Assembly: GCA_963573315.1 (NCBI GenBank)
Contig: OY752150.1
Location: 868,001 to 932,000 of the forward strand
Origin: Entomortierella parvispora
Lineage: Eukaryota; Mortierellomycota; Mortierellomycetes; Mortierellales; Mortierellaceae
Reading direction: 5' to 3'
DNA length: 64,000 nucleotides
Below the pieces are notes generated by a model. It had not been told where the DNA came from. It was given only the letters and a program-made list of their open reading frames with translations, and ran no database searches. Of this stretch, positions 24,218 through 38,538 are shown piece by piece. The position numbers were made by a program, and so were the translations under genes. How positions within the stretch are numbered: position 1 is the stretch's first letter; each line of letters opens with the position of its first letter.

Positions 24218-25356
24218 GATTCAAGTAGAAGTAAAGGTTGCGAAAGAGAGAGAGAAAGATATGTAGATAGACGAAAGTTGTCTCTGTTGGAAAGAGTGTT
24301 GAGTGAGAGAGAGAGTGAGAGAAAGAGTGTAGAGAGATAGAGAAGGGAAAAAAAAGAAGAAAAGGATGGCCAAACGGGTGGAGCTTTTTTATAGTCGACA
24401 CACAGGCGAGTTGGTTGTGGAGGGAAGGAGTCTCCCTTTCTGTGTCTGTCGTATGGTTGGAAATCCAAAAGAGTTCCTCACTCGATCACGTCCATCACGC
24501 CTTTTTTGAAGCGGGACCCTGTTTTGCATTGCTCCACAGCCCAGTCCAGCACTCGAACGAGAGACACGGCAAAGCGATGGCCGTTGAGATTTGGGGCAAT
24601 GTGGACAGGACGCGGCCGGCTTATTGGTTGGCCAGATCAAGACTGACTCTCTCGACTCACGGCTTTGCTGCTCAGGTCAAAAAAAAAGGAGGTTCGTTTT
24701 TTTTTTGATTTGTTGGGTGCCTCTCTCTCGCTCAGTTTCCTACTTTTTTTTTTTTTGGGTCCACAACAGGCCATTGCGCAACGGGCGTTTCTCTTCGTCC
24801 CTCAACAATTTCCAAAAGGACGAAAATGACTCCCCGTTCAAAAGAGCTTTGCCTGCCTGCCCACGGAGCAAAAAAAAAAAAAGATTTGGGCCGCTCGAGT
24901 GGAGTCTTGGTCACTCATCTCATCTTTACACATAAAAATAAAATGTGAGCCCCTGGAGCATCTGTTTTTGGGTCTCAATTGGGCGACATCCAGTCGCCAA
25001 CTTGTGGTCCCCATGTTGTAGCCTTGAGCGTCGCTACGTGCCCCAATCAACAACGGACATTTGTTGGCGTCGTACGATGGGTCGAATGAATCCGGTCTTG
25101 CATAGCCTCTGATCGACACGACCAACAGATCTTTGCCCTTGTCCCACCTTCTTTCCCAAAGGTTCCATGACAGAACCCCAATTGAGCTCAGCAACGGGTT
25201 TTGTATCGTTTTATTTTTACGAGGGTGATTGTGCAGGAAGTGAAATATCAAAATGCGAGAGAAAAAAATGCAGGACTACTAGATTCTGGGTAACGGGAGG
25301 CAAAAATAATGCTGGAGGGGAAGGAACAAGGACGACAGTCGTCATCAAGGTCCTCC
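24218..25356. other. Intergenic region between two minus-strand genes
   Basis: The first 190 bp are the GA-rich (C/T-rich on minus) leader of the small orphan. The rest holds several homopolymer runs (A10-T11 near 24680-24760 and 24870) and the presumed 3' UTR of the helicase gene. No coding exon is convincing. Confidence 0.55.
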
Positions 25357-27194
25357 TTATTTCCTCATTTGTTTGCCAGCTCTGTTTCCGCGTGCTGCAC
25401 CGCTCTTGCTCCTGTATCCGCCAGCCTGAACAGAGTCATCATCCCGGTCGTTATCGTCTTGGTTAAACAGACGCTTCTTGCCACCACGGCCCCCCTTGCC
25501 TTGTGATGCATGCTGCTCCTTCAATTCGGTGATGGCAAATCTCTGAGCCTCTGCAACACGCTCCTGAAGAAGCATGACGGCCTCCTTGTCTGCTGGGAAC
25601 TCCTCCAGCTTCTTGTCAAGAGCCTGCTCGATTCTTTGGTAAATCTCCACGTCGTACTGGGTCACAAACGTGATGGACTTGCCAGAGCGACCGGCACGAG
25701 CAGTACGACCGACGCGATGGATATAGTCCTTTGAGTTGTTGGGAAGATCATAGTTCAACACAATGTCCACTGAAGGGATATCCAATCCTCTAAACAATAG
25801 CAAGAAAAAACAATCATAAAATCGTGTTAGCGTCCCATGTTAGAACATCCTGCTAGTCGTAAAATAGTAACATCCTATTAGTCGTATAACAGGTACACAA
25901 AACAAAAAAGAAGACGCACCTGCTAGCAACATCAGTAGCAATCAAGATGTTTCTGTTTCCAGACTTGAACTTATTCAGAGCTCCCAAACGCTTTTCTTGA
26001 CTGAGCTGTCCATGAAGAGGGATTGCAGGGAAGCCCAGGTTCCTGAGCAAAAGGGTAATTCTCTGGGTCTCGTTACATGTCCTTGAGAAAACAATGGTGG
26101 AGTTGCCAGCCAGTTCGTTCAAGAGGTAGACGAGGTAAGAGTCCTTTTGCTTCAAAGGGAAGAAGAGGTAGTATTGGAGAAGCGTTGAGACTGTCGAGTA
26201 TTTTGTGGCGACTTCGACCTTGACAGGGTTGTTCAAACTGGCTCTCTGAAGCTTGGCGACCTTAGTAGTCATTGTGGCAGAGAACAAGAATGTGTTGCGC
26301 TCCTTGGGAATGACCTTCAAGATCTGGTCAATGATGGGACCGAAATCCATGTCCAAAAGTCGATCAGCCTCATCCAAGACAAGGTACTTTAGCGTCCTCA
26401 AGCTGAATCCTTTTGTGTTTTCCAAATGATCCTGAAGACGTCCTGGGGTGCAGACAATGATATGGGGCTTCTTTGAGAGAGCGATCGACTGTGCCATCAT
26501 ATCCATGCCTCCGACAATGACAACGCAGCGAACACCAATGGTCGATCCGAGAGACTCGAATGTCTCTGAAATCTGAACAGCCAACTCTCTATAGTTACAG
26601 AAAAGTCGATATTAATAAGCTGATCCTTTAGCTGCCAGTCGTAGTCCATCTATTTGTTGTCCTCTATCAAGCAATAACAGCCAATGTCCATGTTCCATTG
26701 GCGATTCGTAGAAAAATTGGTCTCGACTCGTACCTTGTAGGCGCCATGACACAGGCAAACATGGGCGAAGGGTTGTTCCAAAGGGCCTGAAGAATAGGGA
26801 GAGCAAAAGCTGCGGTCTTTCCTGAACCAGTCTGGGCCAATCCAATGATGTCCCGTCCTTGCAATGACCATGGAATAGACTCTCTCTGAATCTCTGTAGG
26901 GGCCTTGAAGTTGAGCTGCTGGCACGCATCGACCAAAGGCTGCATGAGACCCAAGTCCTTGAATGTAACATTTTCGGAAGCCGCCTCAGGAACTTCCTCC
27001 TGGGAGGCCTCTGCCTCGGTGTTTTCACCGTCTTCCTCGGCATCTTCGTCGTCACTGCTCTCGCCTTCGTCCTCGCTTGCTGAAGGCTCTTCCTGGACGG
27101 CCTTCTTAGGGGCAGGCACAGTCTTTTTGACGGGCTTTGTGACGACTGCGGACTTTACAGTCTTGGTGATGGCAGATGCTTTCTTGACAGCCAT
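25357..27194 (-). CDS. DEAD-box RNA helicase, RRP3/DDX47 type
   Basis: ATP-dependent RNA helicase of the nucleolar RRP3/DDX47 group, which acts in 18S rRNA maturation. Exons on minus: 27194-26734, 26588-25920, 25789-25357 (520 aa). An acidic, Lys-rich N-tail (1-75) precedes the Q-motif region [18 protein letters not shown]. Motifs: I AQTGSGKT (120-127), Ia PTREL with its Arg codon split by intron 1, GG, TPGR (201-204), II DEAD (226-229), III SAT, IV IVFSRT, V ATDVASRGLDIP spanning intron 2, [13 protein letters not shown]. The tail is basic and Gly-rich ([10 protein letters not shown]). [20 protein letters not shown] matches the RRP3 group closely. Divergent from the TTC27-like gene, start to start 519 bp. 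Confidence 0.95.
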
Positions 27195-27713
27195 TGTGTG
27201 AATGAGGTCCGGGGTGTATGGGGAGGGTGAAGAGCAGGGGACAAGGGGTGGCTGCAGAAGGAGTGAGGATAAAGAAGAAGAAGAAGATGCGTCGGCAGTT
27301 TCTTTGTCCTTGATGGCAATGAAATGGAAGGTCGGCGCAAGAAAAGAGGAGGAGCTTTCAGCAACCGTGCTTCCACGCTGGTCATAACCATCCAGCAGAG
27401 AGTGAGAGAGGGGGGAAAAAAAAGAAAAAAAAAGTAAACAATCGTGACTGCCAAACGTGATGGCTTCTCCCTTCTCTCTCACTTCACACCTTCCTCAAAG
27501 CGAGTTTGCTGGTTTCTCCCTCCGCTGACCAAGACTCTCTCATTTGTTCTTCTACATTCCAATCGATCGATTGCAAATCAATTCCTCACCTCGCATCCTT
27601 CCTTCCTTTCTTCCTCAACCCTCCCCTCTGGGCCATTCTCTTCTTTTCTCCTTCTTCTTTTCCCTCCTCTTCCCACGCCTGAACCCCAGTCATAACGACC
27701 TGTCCATAATATC
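27195..27713. promoter_or_regulatory. Divergent promoter, helicase and TTC27-like genes
   Basis: 519 bp between two divergent ATGs. C/T-rich tracts point towards each gene on its own sense strand, leaving a mixed-composition centre near 27400-27560. No named motif can be assigned. Confidence 0.55.
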
Positions 27714-30409
27714 ATGGCCGCCCTTCAACAATGGAGCGTTCTCCTGGGAAACGACTTGGACAACCCCTCCACAGCCGATTCAGCTACCGAGCTTGATACT
27801 GAGAACGCCTCTTTGACACAATTGCTCATCGCTGGCGAGTACAGCCTTGTTCTCAAGTCTGGCCCCGCAAAAGAAATCTTTGGCTCGTCCCTGTCGGACG
27901 CTGACGCGGACGCGGACACGATTGCTCACAACCTCCCTGCGTTCCTGTCCAAGCGCATCCATACTTACGTGGCCTCGCCCGAACACTCCCACGCCGCCTT
28001 GGATGTCCTTTCTATCGGTATCGCTGCCCTCTACGCCTTTGTTCAGGCCGGCTGGACCGGTCCTGAGATTTTCGAGCCTGTGGAGCTGTTGCCTGCCAGC
28101 GTCCAGAACAAGGCCAAGGAATTGGATGACCAAGCACTCGAGAACCTTGCTGTCGGAGGCGAGACCGTCTATCACCTTTCACCCAGAATCTTGTTCCTTC
28201 AAATGGCCAGAGTTTTGCTTGTAGAACATCTCGAGGAACTGGAAAAGGACGCGGCTGTGGCGGATACTGCCGCTTGGTGGGCCCTTCGCGCCCTTTTTCT
28301 CCAACAAAGAACTTTGGAGGGTCCCACGGGTTTGCTTCAGGACGAGATGACAAAGTTGTCAGAAAAGACTGAGGCTGCTTTGAACAAGAAGGTAAGGACG
28401 CAGTCAGTGTTCACTTTTAAAGACACGCAGTCGAAAAACAAAACGGCGACGCATTTCTCTAACTGCGTAACATTTTCACTTTTTTTTAGTTTGAGAATGG
28501 ACATGGAGGTTTGGAAGCCATTGACCACAAGGAAATCATGACGCGCTTTTGGATGGAGCGTGGTCTTGTTCAACACTGGTACACCGAGGATACAAAGGCG
28601 TACGAAACCTTCCAGAAGGCGCAGACGACATCGGGATTCCGGTTCAAGGTTACAGGAGCCTTGGGCAAACGTACAAAGTTCCAACTGTTTGACACCTCTC
28701 AACTGGTTGTCGTTGCCGAGAGTAGCAGAGACATGGCCAGCTCAAGGCCCGCCAGCTACAAAACCAAGGCCGGTGCAGGACCCAAGAACTTGCAGCACAA
28801 CGATGACACTGTCTTGGAAAAGATTCAGTACAGCGAGTTGAACGAGGATGATCGTGCACAACTCGGAGATCTGGACATGGACCCTACAAAGAAGATTGAG
28901 GATCTCCATCCTATCGATCACGCCCTCCTCCTCGCCTTCTGCCTCAACATCAAGAACACCAACCCAGCCCATGGTCTCACAGTTGAACAAATGTTCCCAT
29001 TCGTGACCAGAGTCTTGGAGACCCCCAACAACTGGACAGTTTACACCATGGCTCTGTTGCTCCGATCCCGTCTCGAGGCTGACCAGTCTAGGACTGTGGA
29101 ACGTGGAGCACTGCAGCTCCAGGCACTTGTGGACCAGACCCGCATTGAAGACGAGACCTCCACCATCCCAGAAAGAATGCACCACTTCTTCTCTGTGTTG
29201 TTGCCTTCTAAATGGGAGTTGGAGAAGGAGCTCGCGGAACAGTACATGGCACTGGGAGTCGTTCGTTCGGCTTTGGATATCTTTGAGCGTCTGGAACTGT
29301 GGGAGGATGTGATTGCCTGTCACCAGTTCTTGGACCAACCAGAGAAGGCCAAGGCCAAGTGCAAGGAGTTGTTGGAAAAGAACCCAAAGAACGCAAAGTT
29401 GATCTGTATTCTCGGAGATTTGGATGAAGACCCCGAAATGTACAGGAAGGCTTGGGAGGTGTCTGACCATCGATTCGCAAGAGCCCAACGTTCTCTTGGT
29501 GCTTACCTCTTCAAGCAAGAGCAATTCAAGGAAGCTATGGTGGCGTACCAACTTGCCCTTGCCATCAACCCATTGTTTGAGAACTCTTGGTTCGTCCTTG
29601 GATGTATCGGAATGCAGGTCGAGGACTTTGATGTCGCCATTGAGGCGTTTACCAAGGTCGTGTCGATTGACCAGAACAACGGCGAGGCCTGGAACAACTT
29701 GGCAGCCATTCACATGCGTCGCAACAACAACTTGGACGCCCAGCACGCCCTTCGTCAGGCTTTGAAAGAAAAGCGCGATGCCTGGAAGATCTGGTCCAAC
29801 TACATGTACTGCTCATTGGATGTCGGTGACTTTACAGAGGCGATTCGCGCCATGGGAATGTTGGTGGAGCTCCGGTGGAAGAACCGCTCAGAAGACGAGA
29901 AACACCAGATTGTGGATGTCGTGATCTTGGACAGGATTGTGCAAGGTGTAACAAGGGACCTGAAGGATCTTTATTCACGGAGGGTGGCCTTCCAAGAATC
30001 CAGGGTCGAGGAGTTGTTGCTGGGTATCACTAACAGAATCACGACCGACCCCAGGATCTGGAAGATTTGCGGAAAATTCTTCTTTTGGCAACAGAACTAC
30101 CTAGAGTGTCTAGAATGTCATCTCAAAGCCTATAGAGCCGTGATCCATAACCCAAAGATTGAGACGGAGCAAGTAGAGTTTGAGAAGGCAGTCGAGTCTG
30201 CAATCGAGATGGTGGATTGGTACAGAAATCTGGGACCCTTGACCTTTAAGGATGAACAGGGTCAGGAACAGCTCGTTGCGAAGGATTGGGCCTATCGTTC
30301 AAAGCAGATGATCAAGAGTTTGATGGCCAGGACAAAGGACTCTTGGGAGCACTTGGAGTCATTTGAGAAGTTGAAGGATACCATGGAAGAACTCAAACAG
30401 GAGAAGTAG
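27714..30409 (+). CDS. TTC27/EMW1-like TPR protein
   Basis: 865-aa tetratricopeptide protein matching animal TTC27 (similar length) and yeast Emw1 in arrangement. Exons are 27714-28391 and 28490-30409, phase 0. The helical N-terminal half contains the YHLSPRILFLQMARVLLVEH block and, after the splice, HKEIMTRFWMERGLVQHWYT. The C-terminal half has TPR units; clearest are the units around ARAQRSLGAYLFKQEQFKEA, AINPLFENSWFVLGCIGMQV and NGEAWNNLAAIHMRR followed by LDAQHALRQALKEK. The start is AATATCATGGCC. In yeast Emw1 is linked to cell-wall integrity; the molecular role is not settled. Ends only 137 bp from the convergent DUF2433 gene. Confidence 0.93.
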
Positions 30410-30546
30410 ACTTGTCTTTTCAATATATAGCAGTAAAAACAAGGACACTCAAGGTTATTATTTCTAGATTGGACGACGTGCCGCACGCCCCATTCTCTTT
30501 TTCTTGTTCTATCTCATCCTCCCTCAAGTTTAAATAGCTTCCACTC

Positions 30547-32232
30547 CTAAGCAACAACGGGCGATCCCGAGCGAAGCGAGACGTTATTGCGGCGGTATGA
30601 AAAGTTGAATCCTTGAGAACGAGTCTCTGTGGCGATCTTCCCTTGGTTGATATCAAGAAGGAGCAATCCAGAGGCTGCATCAGGCAAGTTGAAGTTCCAG
30701 GTATTCTTGAACGCAGCCTCGTCCTTATCGTTCGGAACAGTGTTTACAGCAGGCAGGCGGTTGACGACGCTCAAACAATTTTCCAAAAGGACGCGCTGCT
30801 CGTCACTAAAAGGCAAAATCATGCGTTGCAGAAAGGAAGGGACAATGTTAACAATCCTGTCGAAATGAACGTTTGAATATCAAAACGAACGATGTACTCT
30901 CAATCTGACGGCTACCTGATATTGCTCTCAACATGAGACTTGATACCCTCCCACATGTCCATGAAACTCTTTTGAGAGTTCACGAGTTTGTTTCTGTACA
31001 GCTCCTGATCCCCCTGAACGCCAAACTCGTTGTATGAGATACCATAACGGAAGTGCAATCCTGCTGATATAGTGAAGTCTGCCTGTTGGATGCAAAAATA
31101 GGATACGTTAGGTCTGGTGATAACCAAAAGAGAAGGAGGAAAAAAAGGGGGGGAGCAAGACTGTACCTTGAGAACCAATGACAACTGTGCGAGGATTCCT
31201 TCGCGACCGGGGCTTGCGTGGGAAACAAGAATACGCGTCTCTGTAGGGTCAAAGATTTTTTGAGCAGTATCTACCAACTGGCCAATCTGGAGTGCCGTTG
31301 TCCACATGGTTCCTGAACCTCCGGCGATTGTAGAAACGCCTAATAGAAATCGTAAAGAAAATATTATATAAACAACAGACACATCTTTAGAACCTTTGAA
31401 ACGATCTCGAAATCCACACGCCTCACCATCGCCAATGTCAAACAGCTTGTGCTGAGCGTATGCTCCTCCAAGACCAAAGAGTCGAAGTTTGACACCTCCA
31501 ATATCGATCACTGCGGTGGAGCTCTCGTCAATAATGTGAAAGTTTTCCAAAGAATATTCGCCTGATCGGAACTTTTCCAAAACGCTGACATCCTCGCATG
31601 CTCCCCAAACTGTGTACACGGGCACGTTGAATTTTTTTTGTCCAGAAAGGTACAGTGGCAGTTCTGAGAGGATGTGTGTGGTAGACGCCTTAATCTGTGA
31701 GCGGAGTGAATCAGGTGTAACTGTTGCCTGGAGAAGACGCGTGCGCAGAGCCGGAGGGATGAGAGTACTGTACTGAACTAAATGCTTGAGAGTTCTAGGA
31801 TGGGAGGGTCGACATCAGTCAGAGGTTTTGGATGAGTTTGTATTTTCTTGACGTCTGTGGATGAGGTTGGTTACCTGTCACTGATCCTGTTTAAACTGTC
31901 GCTGTCTAAAGAAGAAATCAGAACAAGAAGAGAGAGTAGAGAGTAAGATACCAAGCAAAGTCAGAGTATAAACAGACTGAAGAGAATAATAAATGTACCA
32001 TAGAAACCAAAATCTCCGCAATGGATGATCAGCTTCGCGCCTGTTTGGTCCACAAGGTCGTTGAGCTGTGAGAGATTGCCTGTTTCAATTCAGTGTACCA
32101 TACACGCGTTAGATATGAATCATATCGTCATTCATGCATCGACAAAGGAAACACTGGCGTACCTCTAAGGTCGGCAACACAGAGGACCTTTCCTGCGGGG
32201 GTGTTGATAGATTGAACTGTGGGCGTGCTCAT
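30547..32232 (-). CDS. Metallophosphatase-like protein, DUF2433 family
   Basis: Fungal calcineurin-like phosphoesterase of the DUF2433 family. Seven exons on minus: 32232-32163, 32079-31999, 31905-31875, 31794-31427, 31339-31167, 31082-30916, 30856-30547 (399 aa); every junction is in phase. Motif CVADLRGNLSQLNDLV (D21, N25) starts the fold and HCGDFGFYD (G45-D46) supplies the second metal site. VYTVWGACEDV and LRLFGLGGAY follow, and ILVSHASPGREGILAQ and HFRYGISYNEFGV hold the later metal-binding His residues. The third exon is only 31 nt (DSLNRISDR), yet without it the frame breaks and the conserved YD-SL-RISDRTL run is lost. Substrate unknown. Confidence 0.92.
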
Positions 32233-32941
32233 GGCTACTAGGACGACATGAGGACATGATGGACAATTGAAAAGATGAGAAGAGTGTGCTTTACACAGCA
32301 GCAGCGAGCATGCTTCCACATGTAGACGAACCTGATGGAAGACAAGAGGAGGGAAGAACGAGATGATGAGATGAACGATGAGCCTCGAATGGAATGAAAT
32401 ACTGGGTTATTAAGGGGTGCCGCGCACGACACGCCCGCAGGCAGGCACGCCAAAGCGGAGGGCTTGTAATTCTCACAATCTCACAATCTCGGGACAGCAT
32501 GTGCCTCCTCTCCAAGGACACAAGAGTATGCATTTCAAGTATAGAGACTGGACTGGCCATGCTTTTCTCTTCGCTACCCTCACTCACACAACTCAACAGA
32601 GGTCCTAAGAGTTTGGAATGGAAACAATATCTCTCTCGTCCAAGGTATTTATTTACCCTCAAGGCAATAACCAACCAACGTCGATGGTACTATGTCAAGA
32701 TGAGACTGAATACCCTCTTGCAGGAATACACCCATTCTCTAGTACTCTGGTATACATAACAGCGCCCCTCGCTCGTCCTGTACAGACAATGAATTAGACA
32801 GCACATTTCCAAGACCCACAAGGAACAATCCTCCAGAATTGAAGGTTTGTTTTATTGCATTTATACCCATTAAACCCCGTTCCGACCTCCAACCAAACCT
32901 CATACCACATTGTTTTATGAAGATTGGCACTTTTATCTCGC
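32233..32941. other. Intergenic region
   Basis: Promoter of the DUF2433 gene (adjacent to 32232) and 3' flank of the secreted repeat protein (ending 32942). No recognisable protein or RNA gene. Confidence 0.55.
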
Positions 32942-34729
<1,788 letters not shown>

Positions 34730-35407
34730 TGCTTATATGATGTAAAATGAATAACAAGCCTGTGCAGTGAGAAGGGAAGGGAAGGGGTATATGTAAGGGT
34801 CAAAAAAATCAGACACCTTGGGTATATGGGGGAATGGGGGGGAGGTAATCGAGAAGGTTTGAACAACGCTTTGGCACTGAAAAAAAAAAGGAAGATACTC
34901 TCTCATTCGACTGATTCATATACTCGCGAAACTTCCTTCACATTGCTAATATCCTCCTTCGCATTGCTAATATCCTATGCATTCTAGTCATGACGAGCTA
35001 CTGTTCTCAAGGGGACGAGGACGTCGAGGCGATCATTTTTTTGTTGACTCCTGAATACCCTCGTTGCGTGCAGTTGCCGGTGCACAATGACAGGCAATCC
35101 TAGCTGTGGAATGAAAGCACAGGACAAGAATGACAAAAGAGAAATGTAGACTTAAACAGGGGGTAGGAATCGAGATAAAGGGAGAAAAGGCTATAGAAAA
35201 CCTAACTCTTGGACTCTTTTTCAATCTTTTTTTTTTTCTTGAAAAGGGTCAGGAATGTCGATGAGAAGAGAAAGGAATATTTTGGGATTTTTTGCTTTCA
35301 AAAAGTATTATCGTGTTGCGATGACCACTGCAGCAATCATTTTATTCTCGGGACTGACCTCATTGCGATAACAATAATGATAACAATGTTGTTGGCGGGA
35401 ATATGCA
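34730..35407. other. Intergenic region with a local direct repeat
   Basis: Promoter of the secreted protein lies adjacent to 34729. A ~21-bp direct repeat (core CATTGCTAATATCCT) occurs twice at about 34939-34974. A/T-rich around 35200-35300. No gene recognised. Confidence 0.55.
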
Positions 35408-38400
35408 TCAAACGTCCACATGGTGACCGTCGTGCTTTTGTTGATTTTCGAACTCCTTTCTCGCTGCGTAATAAAGGACGAGAAGATCATGGCCAACTAT
35501 TTTTTTTTTGTGCAACAGTGTCAGAAGAAAATTATCGCGAAAGAGATGATGTAACCTGTCACTCACCCTGAAGTAAACAAAACCCAACCTCCAATCCGAG
35601 AAGGGAGAATGCGCCAAGTTGTTGATGCTCCACAAGAAGTAAGCCCAGTACAACAAAGGCCATGCAGAAACGCGATATGTAGATAGCGCGATCATACTTG
35701 TCTATATTGACCCATAAATGAGGAGTTAACGACTGTCAACTTCGCAACTTTTTTTTCATACGCCTTCTCGAGTACAATATTACCTCCAGGTTGCGATGTA
35801 ACAAACTTTATAGTCGCATTCCAGAAAAAGACGCTGGCGGCGACAATCAAGAAGTATTTTTTGACGTAGGCGAGCGCCAGGTCACTCGGTCCGGACTCCC
35901 CCATCAAACCTGATCTGACCTTCGACTCCGGGGCGGGTAATCCACCGCTACCAGAAGCTTCATTTGGATAGTCCATTAAAGCTTCTCCGACCGAGAACTG
36001 CGATGGATACTTCGCGACTTGATAAATTCGAATCAGATCCAGGCATCCTACTCCCAGAAGTAGCTGTGATAAGTTCAGCATGAAGTGAAGATAGGTCCAG
36101 ACGGTTGAATGGATAGACGATCGAGCAGGACCCTGCTCATGGTAATCGTCAAAGTAGAGGAACCATTGGCACTTGATGATCGTAATAGAAAATATCAGCA
36201 AGGTCCTAGAGAGCGCATGTCCAGAACATGAAAAACATATGATCTCTTGCGGTTAACTCTAAATTGTAACGGGTTACTCCAAGAGTCCAATCATTCAACC
36301 CACTTACAAATCATCCCATCCAATCTTTCCGGGGGCATCCACTATTTCGTCGGTGATGTCGAACAATCCCATAATACTCTCACCAATGATTATAAGAGTG
36401 AATAATCCCAGACGTTCAGGCAAATGACTTCGAATGAAGGTGACGGTTGCGTTATTGGCGAGCACGATGTTGAAGGCGATCTCGATCGCCAAGGCTCCGA
36501 ACCAAATGCTGTAGCGAGCTTGATCCGATAGCTCTTCGATCAAGAAGGCTGAGGTCCACCACATTACGAAGGAAACAAAGTTTGCAAGCATGTAGAGCAA
36601 AATTGGCTTCCGTGATCGACTGTCAGGAGCATGGATCCAAACAACGAAGTATTGACCTACGAGGATCAACTTCATCACTACAAAAAGTTATAGAAAAAGA
36701 AGCAGAATGGAATCAATTCAAAGCTGCAGTGACACCTGCCTGCTTTCTGAAGCTAGAACGATGGTAACTACAGATCGTTGTTGCTCTTACCTGCATAGCT
36801 CAACGCAAACCCATTCGAGTTGGTGCTGGCAAAGCGATCGCCGTTGCCTGCAAATCCAGCTAATATTGAGAACAGCGGAAGTTGAGTTAGAACCACTATC
36901 CAAATCAGCGTCGTAGCGAAGCCTGTCAAGAGGTTATTACCCAATGCAAACAACTGAATGAGTTTCCATATCCTATTCAGCAGATCATCGGTGCTGAATC
37001 GTACGTCAAACCTAGTAGTAAGATCAAAAGTCAGCCGTTTGTGCACAGACAGCTGTCCACAAAAAAAGTACCCCTGTCATGACGGTGAGTCACTTACATA
37101 GTTTGCGAAAGCCACATCCACCACAGAATCGCGAACCATCCGCAATACCGAAGAAGTGTGGTTGAGTCCACAATTGAATGCTGATGAGTAAAGATAGTGA
37201 TGTTGGCCACAAAAGTCAAGTCAAAGAACAACTCTATTACCATAAGCACCATGAGAGAGGTCGATATCGTGTTAGTCTAGCGACCACTAAACCCATGGAA
37301 TGAACAGATGCGACCTTCTTACTTACCCATCCAGGTTGCAGACTTTTTTTCGATCGTGTGGGCCTCGCTTAGATCTGCGACGGGTTTCCTACGTGACGCA
37401 AGTTGAAAGTAATCAGTACTTAAAAAAGCTCAGAACGAAGGACTTGAAAACTGAATTCATAGGGCACAATACTTGAAAGCATGTTTTGAACCATGTCGCC
37501 TCTGATGTCCGTGATTTCCATTTTCCTTTGATTCCCGTATTTCAAATATGAATGGTGAGTCGCTCAATAAGAACCGTCGGTGATAGGAACCTATGTCCAA
37601 AAAGAATCGTTAATAATCTACGGTGGCAACACGGCACATTGACTCGGAAACAAGGGGCGTACTTGGATCTTGAGGAGCTCCAATGTCGATGCCGAGGTGA
37701 ACGCGTCGCATCAGCTCTGTTTGAATATGGTGTTGGAGGTCGACTGGACAACAGCGACGGGGAATTTTTTGACGTTGGTCAAGGTCCAGGTTCAGCTGAA
37801 AAATCGATTGTTCTACCAGGTTTAGTACAAGCGCTGGAGGAATGGGGTCGGTAGCAAGATACGATCTGACTTACATGGTGAGCAATGGTGTCGATATCGC
37901 GAGAGCTCAGACTGTGGTTGCGCGTCAGAGTGTCTGCGGGTGATTCATATGGTAGAGGGGTGACATGCAACAGCAGTTCCTCTTTACCAATGATCGTATT
38001 CTGCCGCGAAATAGGACTCGGCGATGTTGTCGCCCAGTTAACAATCGTTGATTGCGATGAGCAAGTGAGAGGAGAAGGACTGCTGTACGTGCATGTTTAC
38101 GGGGTTAGCAGGCAAGCTCCTGTTAAACTTGTTTTTCATGAATCAAAGACCCTCTCGACTTGCCTGCACTGGCGGAATTCTTCCTCCGCAGGTTGTTCTA
38201 CTGTTCTCTGCTCAGCGTCAGCTTCCGGGTTACTGACAGAGAGTCTAAAGTTGCTTCGATAAGGGCTTTGGGAAAAGGGGACACGATACAAGGTTGATTT
38301 TGGTCGTCTTCGCTGAAGACCGGTTGGTGATCTCATGGGACTTTTTGTTTGTTGACATTAAAAGAGCAGTTACGCACGGTCAGTCTCCATTGAAGACTAC

Positions 38401-38538
38401 TGCCATTTTTTCTTGGTGCATTCCGTACCTTTCAGAGTAGATAGCTCTCAGCTCTGTCGAGGAAGATTGCTCCAGCTGTGGCTCAGGGCCGAGGTAGACG
38501 ACAGACATGTTCTCAATTTCGGTAGCTGGTTTGTGCAT
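35408..38538 (-). CDS. LtrA-family (low temperature requirement A-like) membrane protein
   Basis: Polytopic membrane protein of the LtrA family. Twelve exons on minus: 38538-38429, 38340-38164, 38079-37875, 37795-37663, 37590-37473, 37388-37327, 37233-37098, 37011-36791, 36677-36308, 36205-35784, 35701-35567, 35496-35408 (725 aa); all phases close. The N-terminal ~240 residues are polar and disordered. The LtrA core begins TWMELFFDLTFVANITIFTH, then MFDVRFSTDDLLNRIWKLIQ, and later HLPERLGLFTLIIIGESIMG, the diagnostic R-x-G-L-F-x-I-x-x-G-E box. Exon 2 ends in a GC donor (GCAAGT). Uncertain points: first exon; the exon 2 acceptor (38340, or in-frame alternative); exon 3 could start at 38082; and the last intron. 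If unspliced, the frame stops at 35559. Function of the family is poorly known. Confidence 0.82.
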
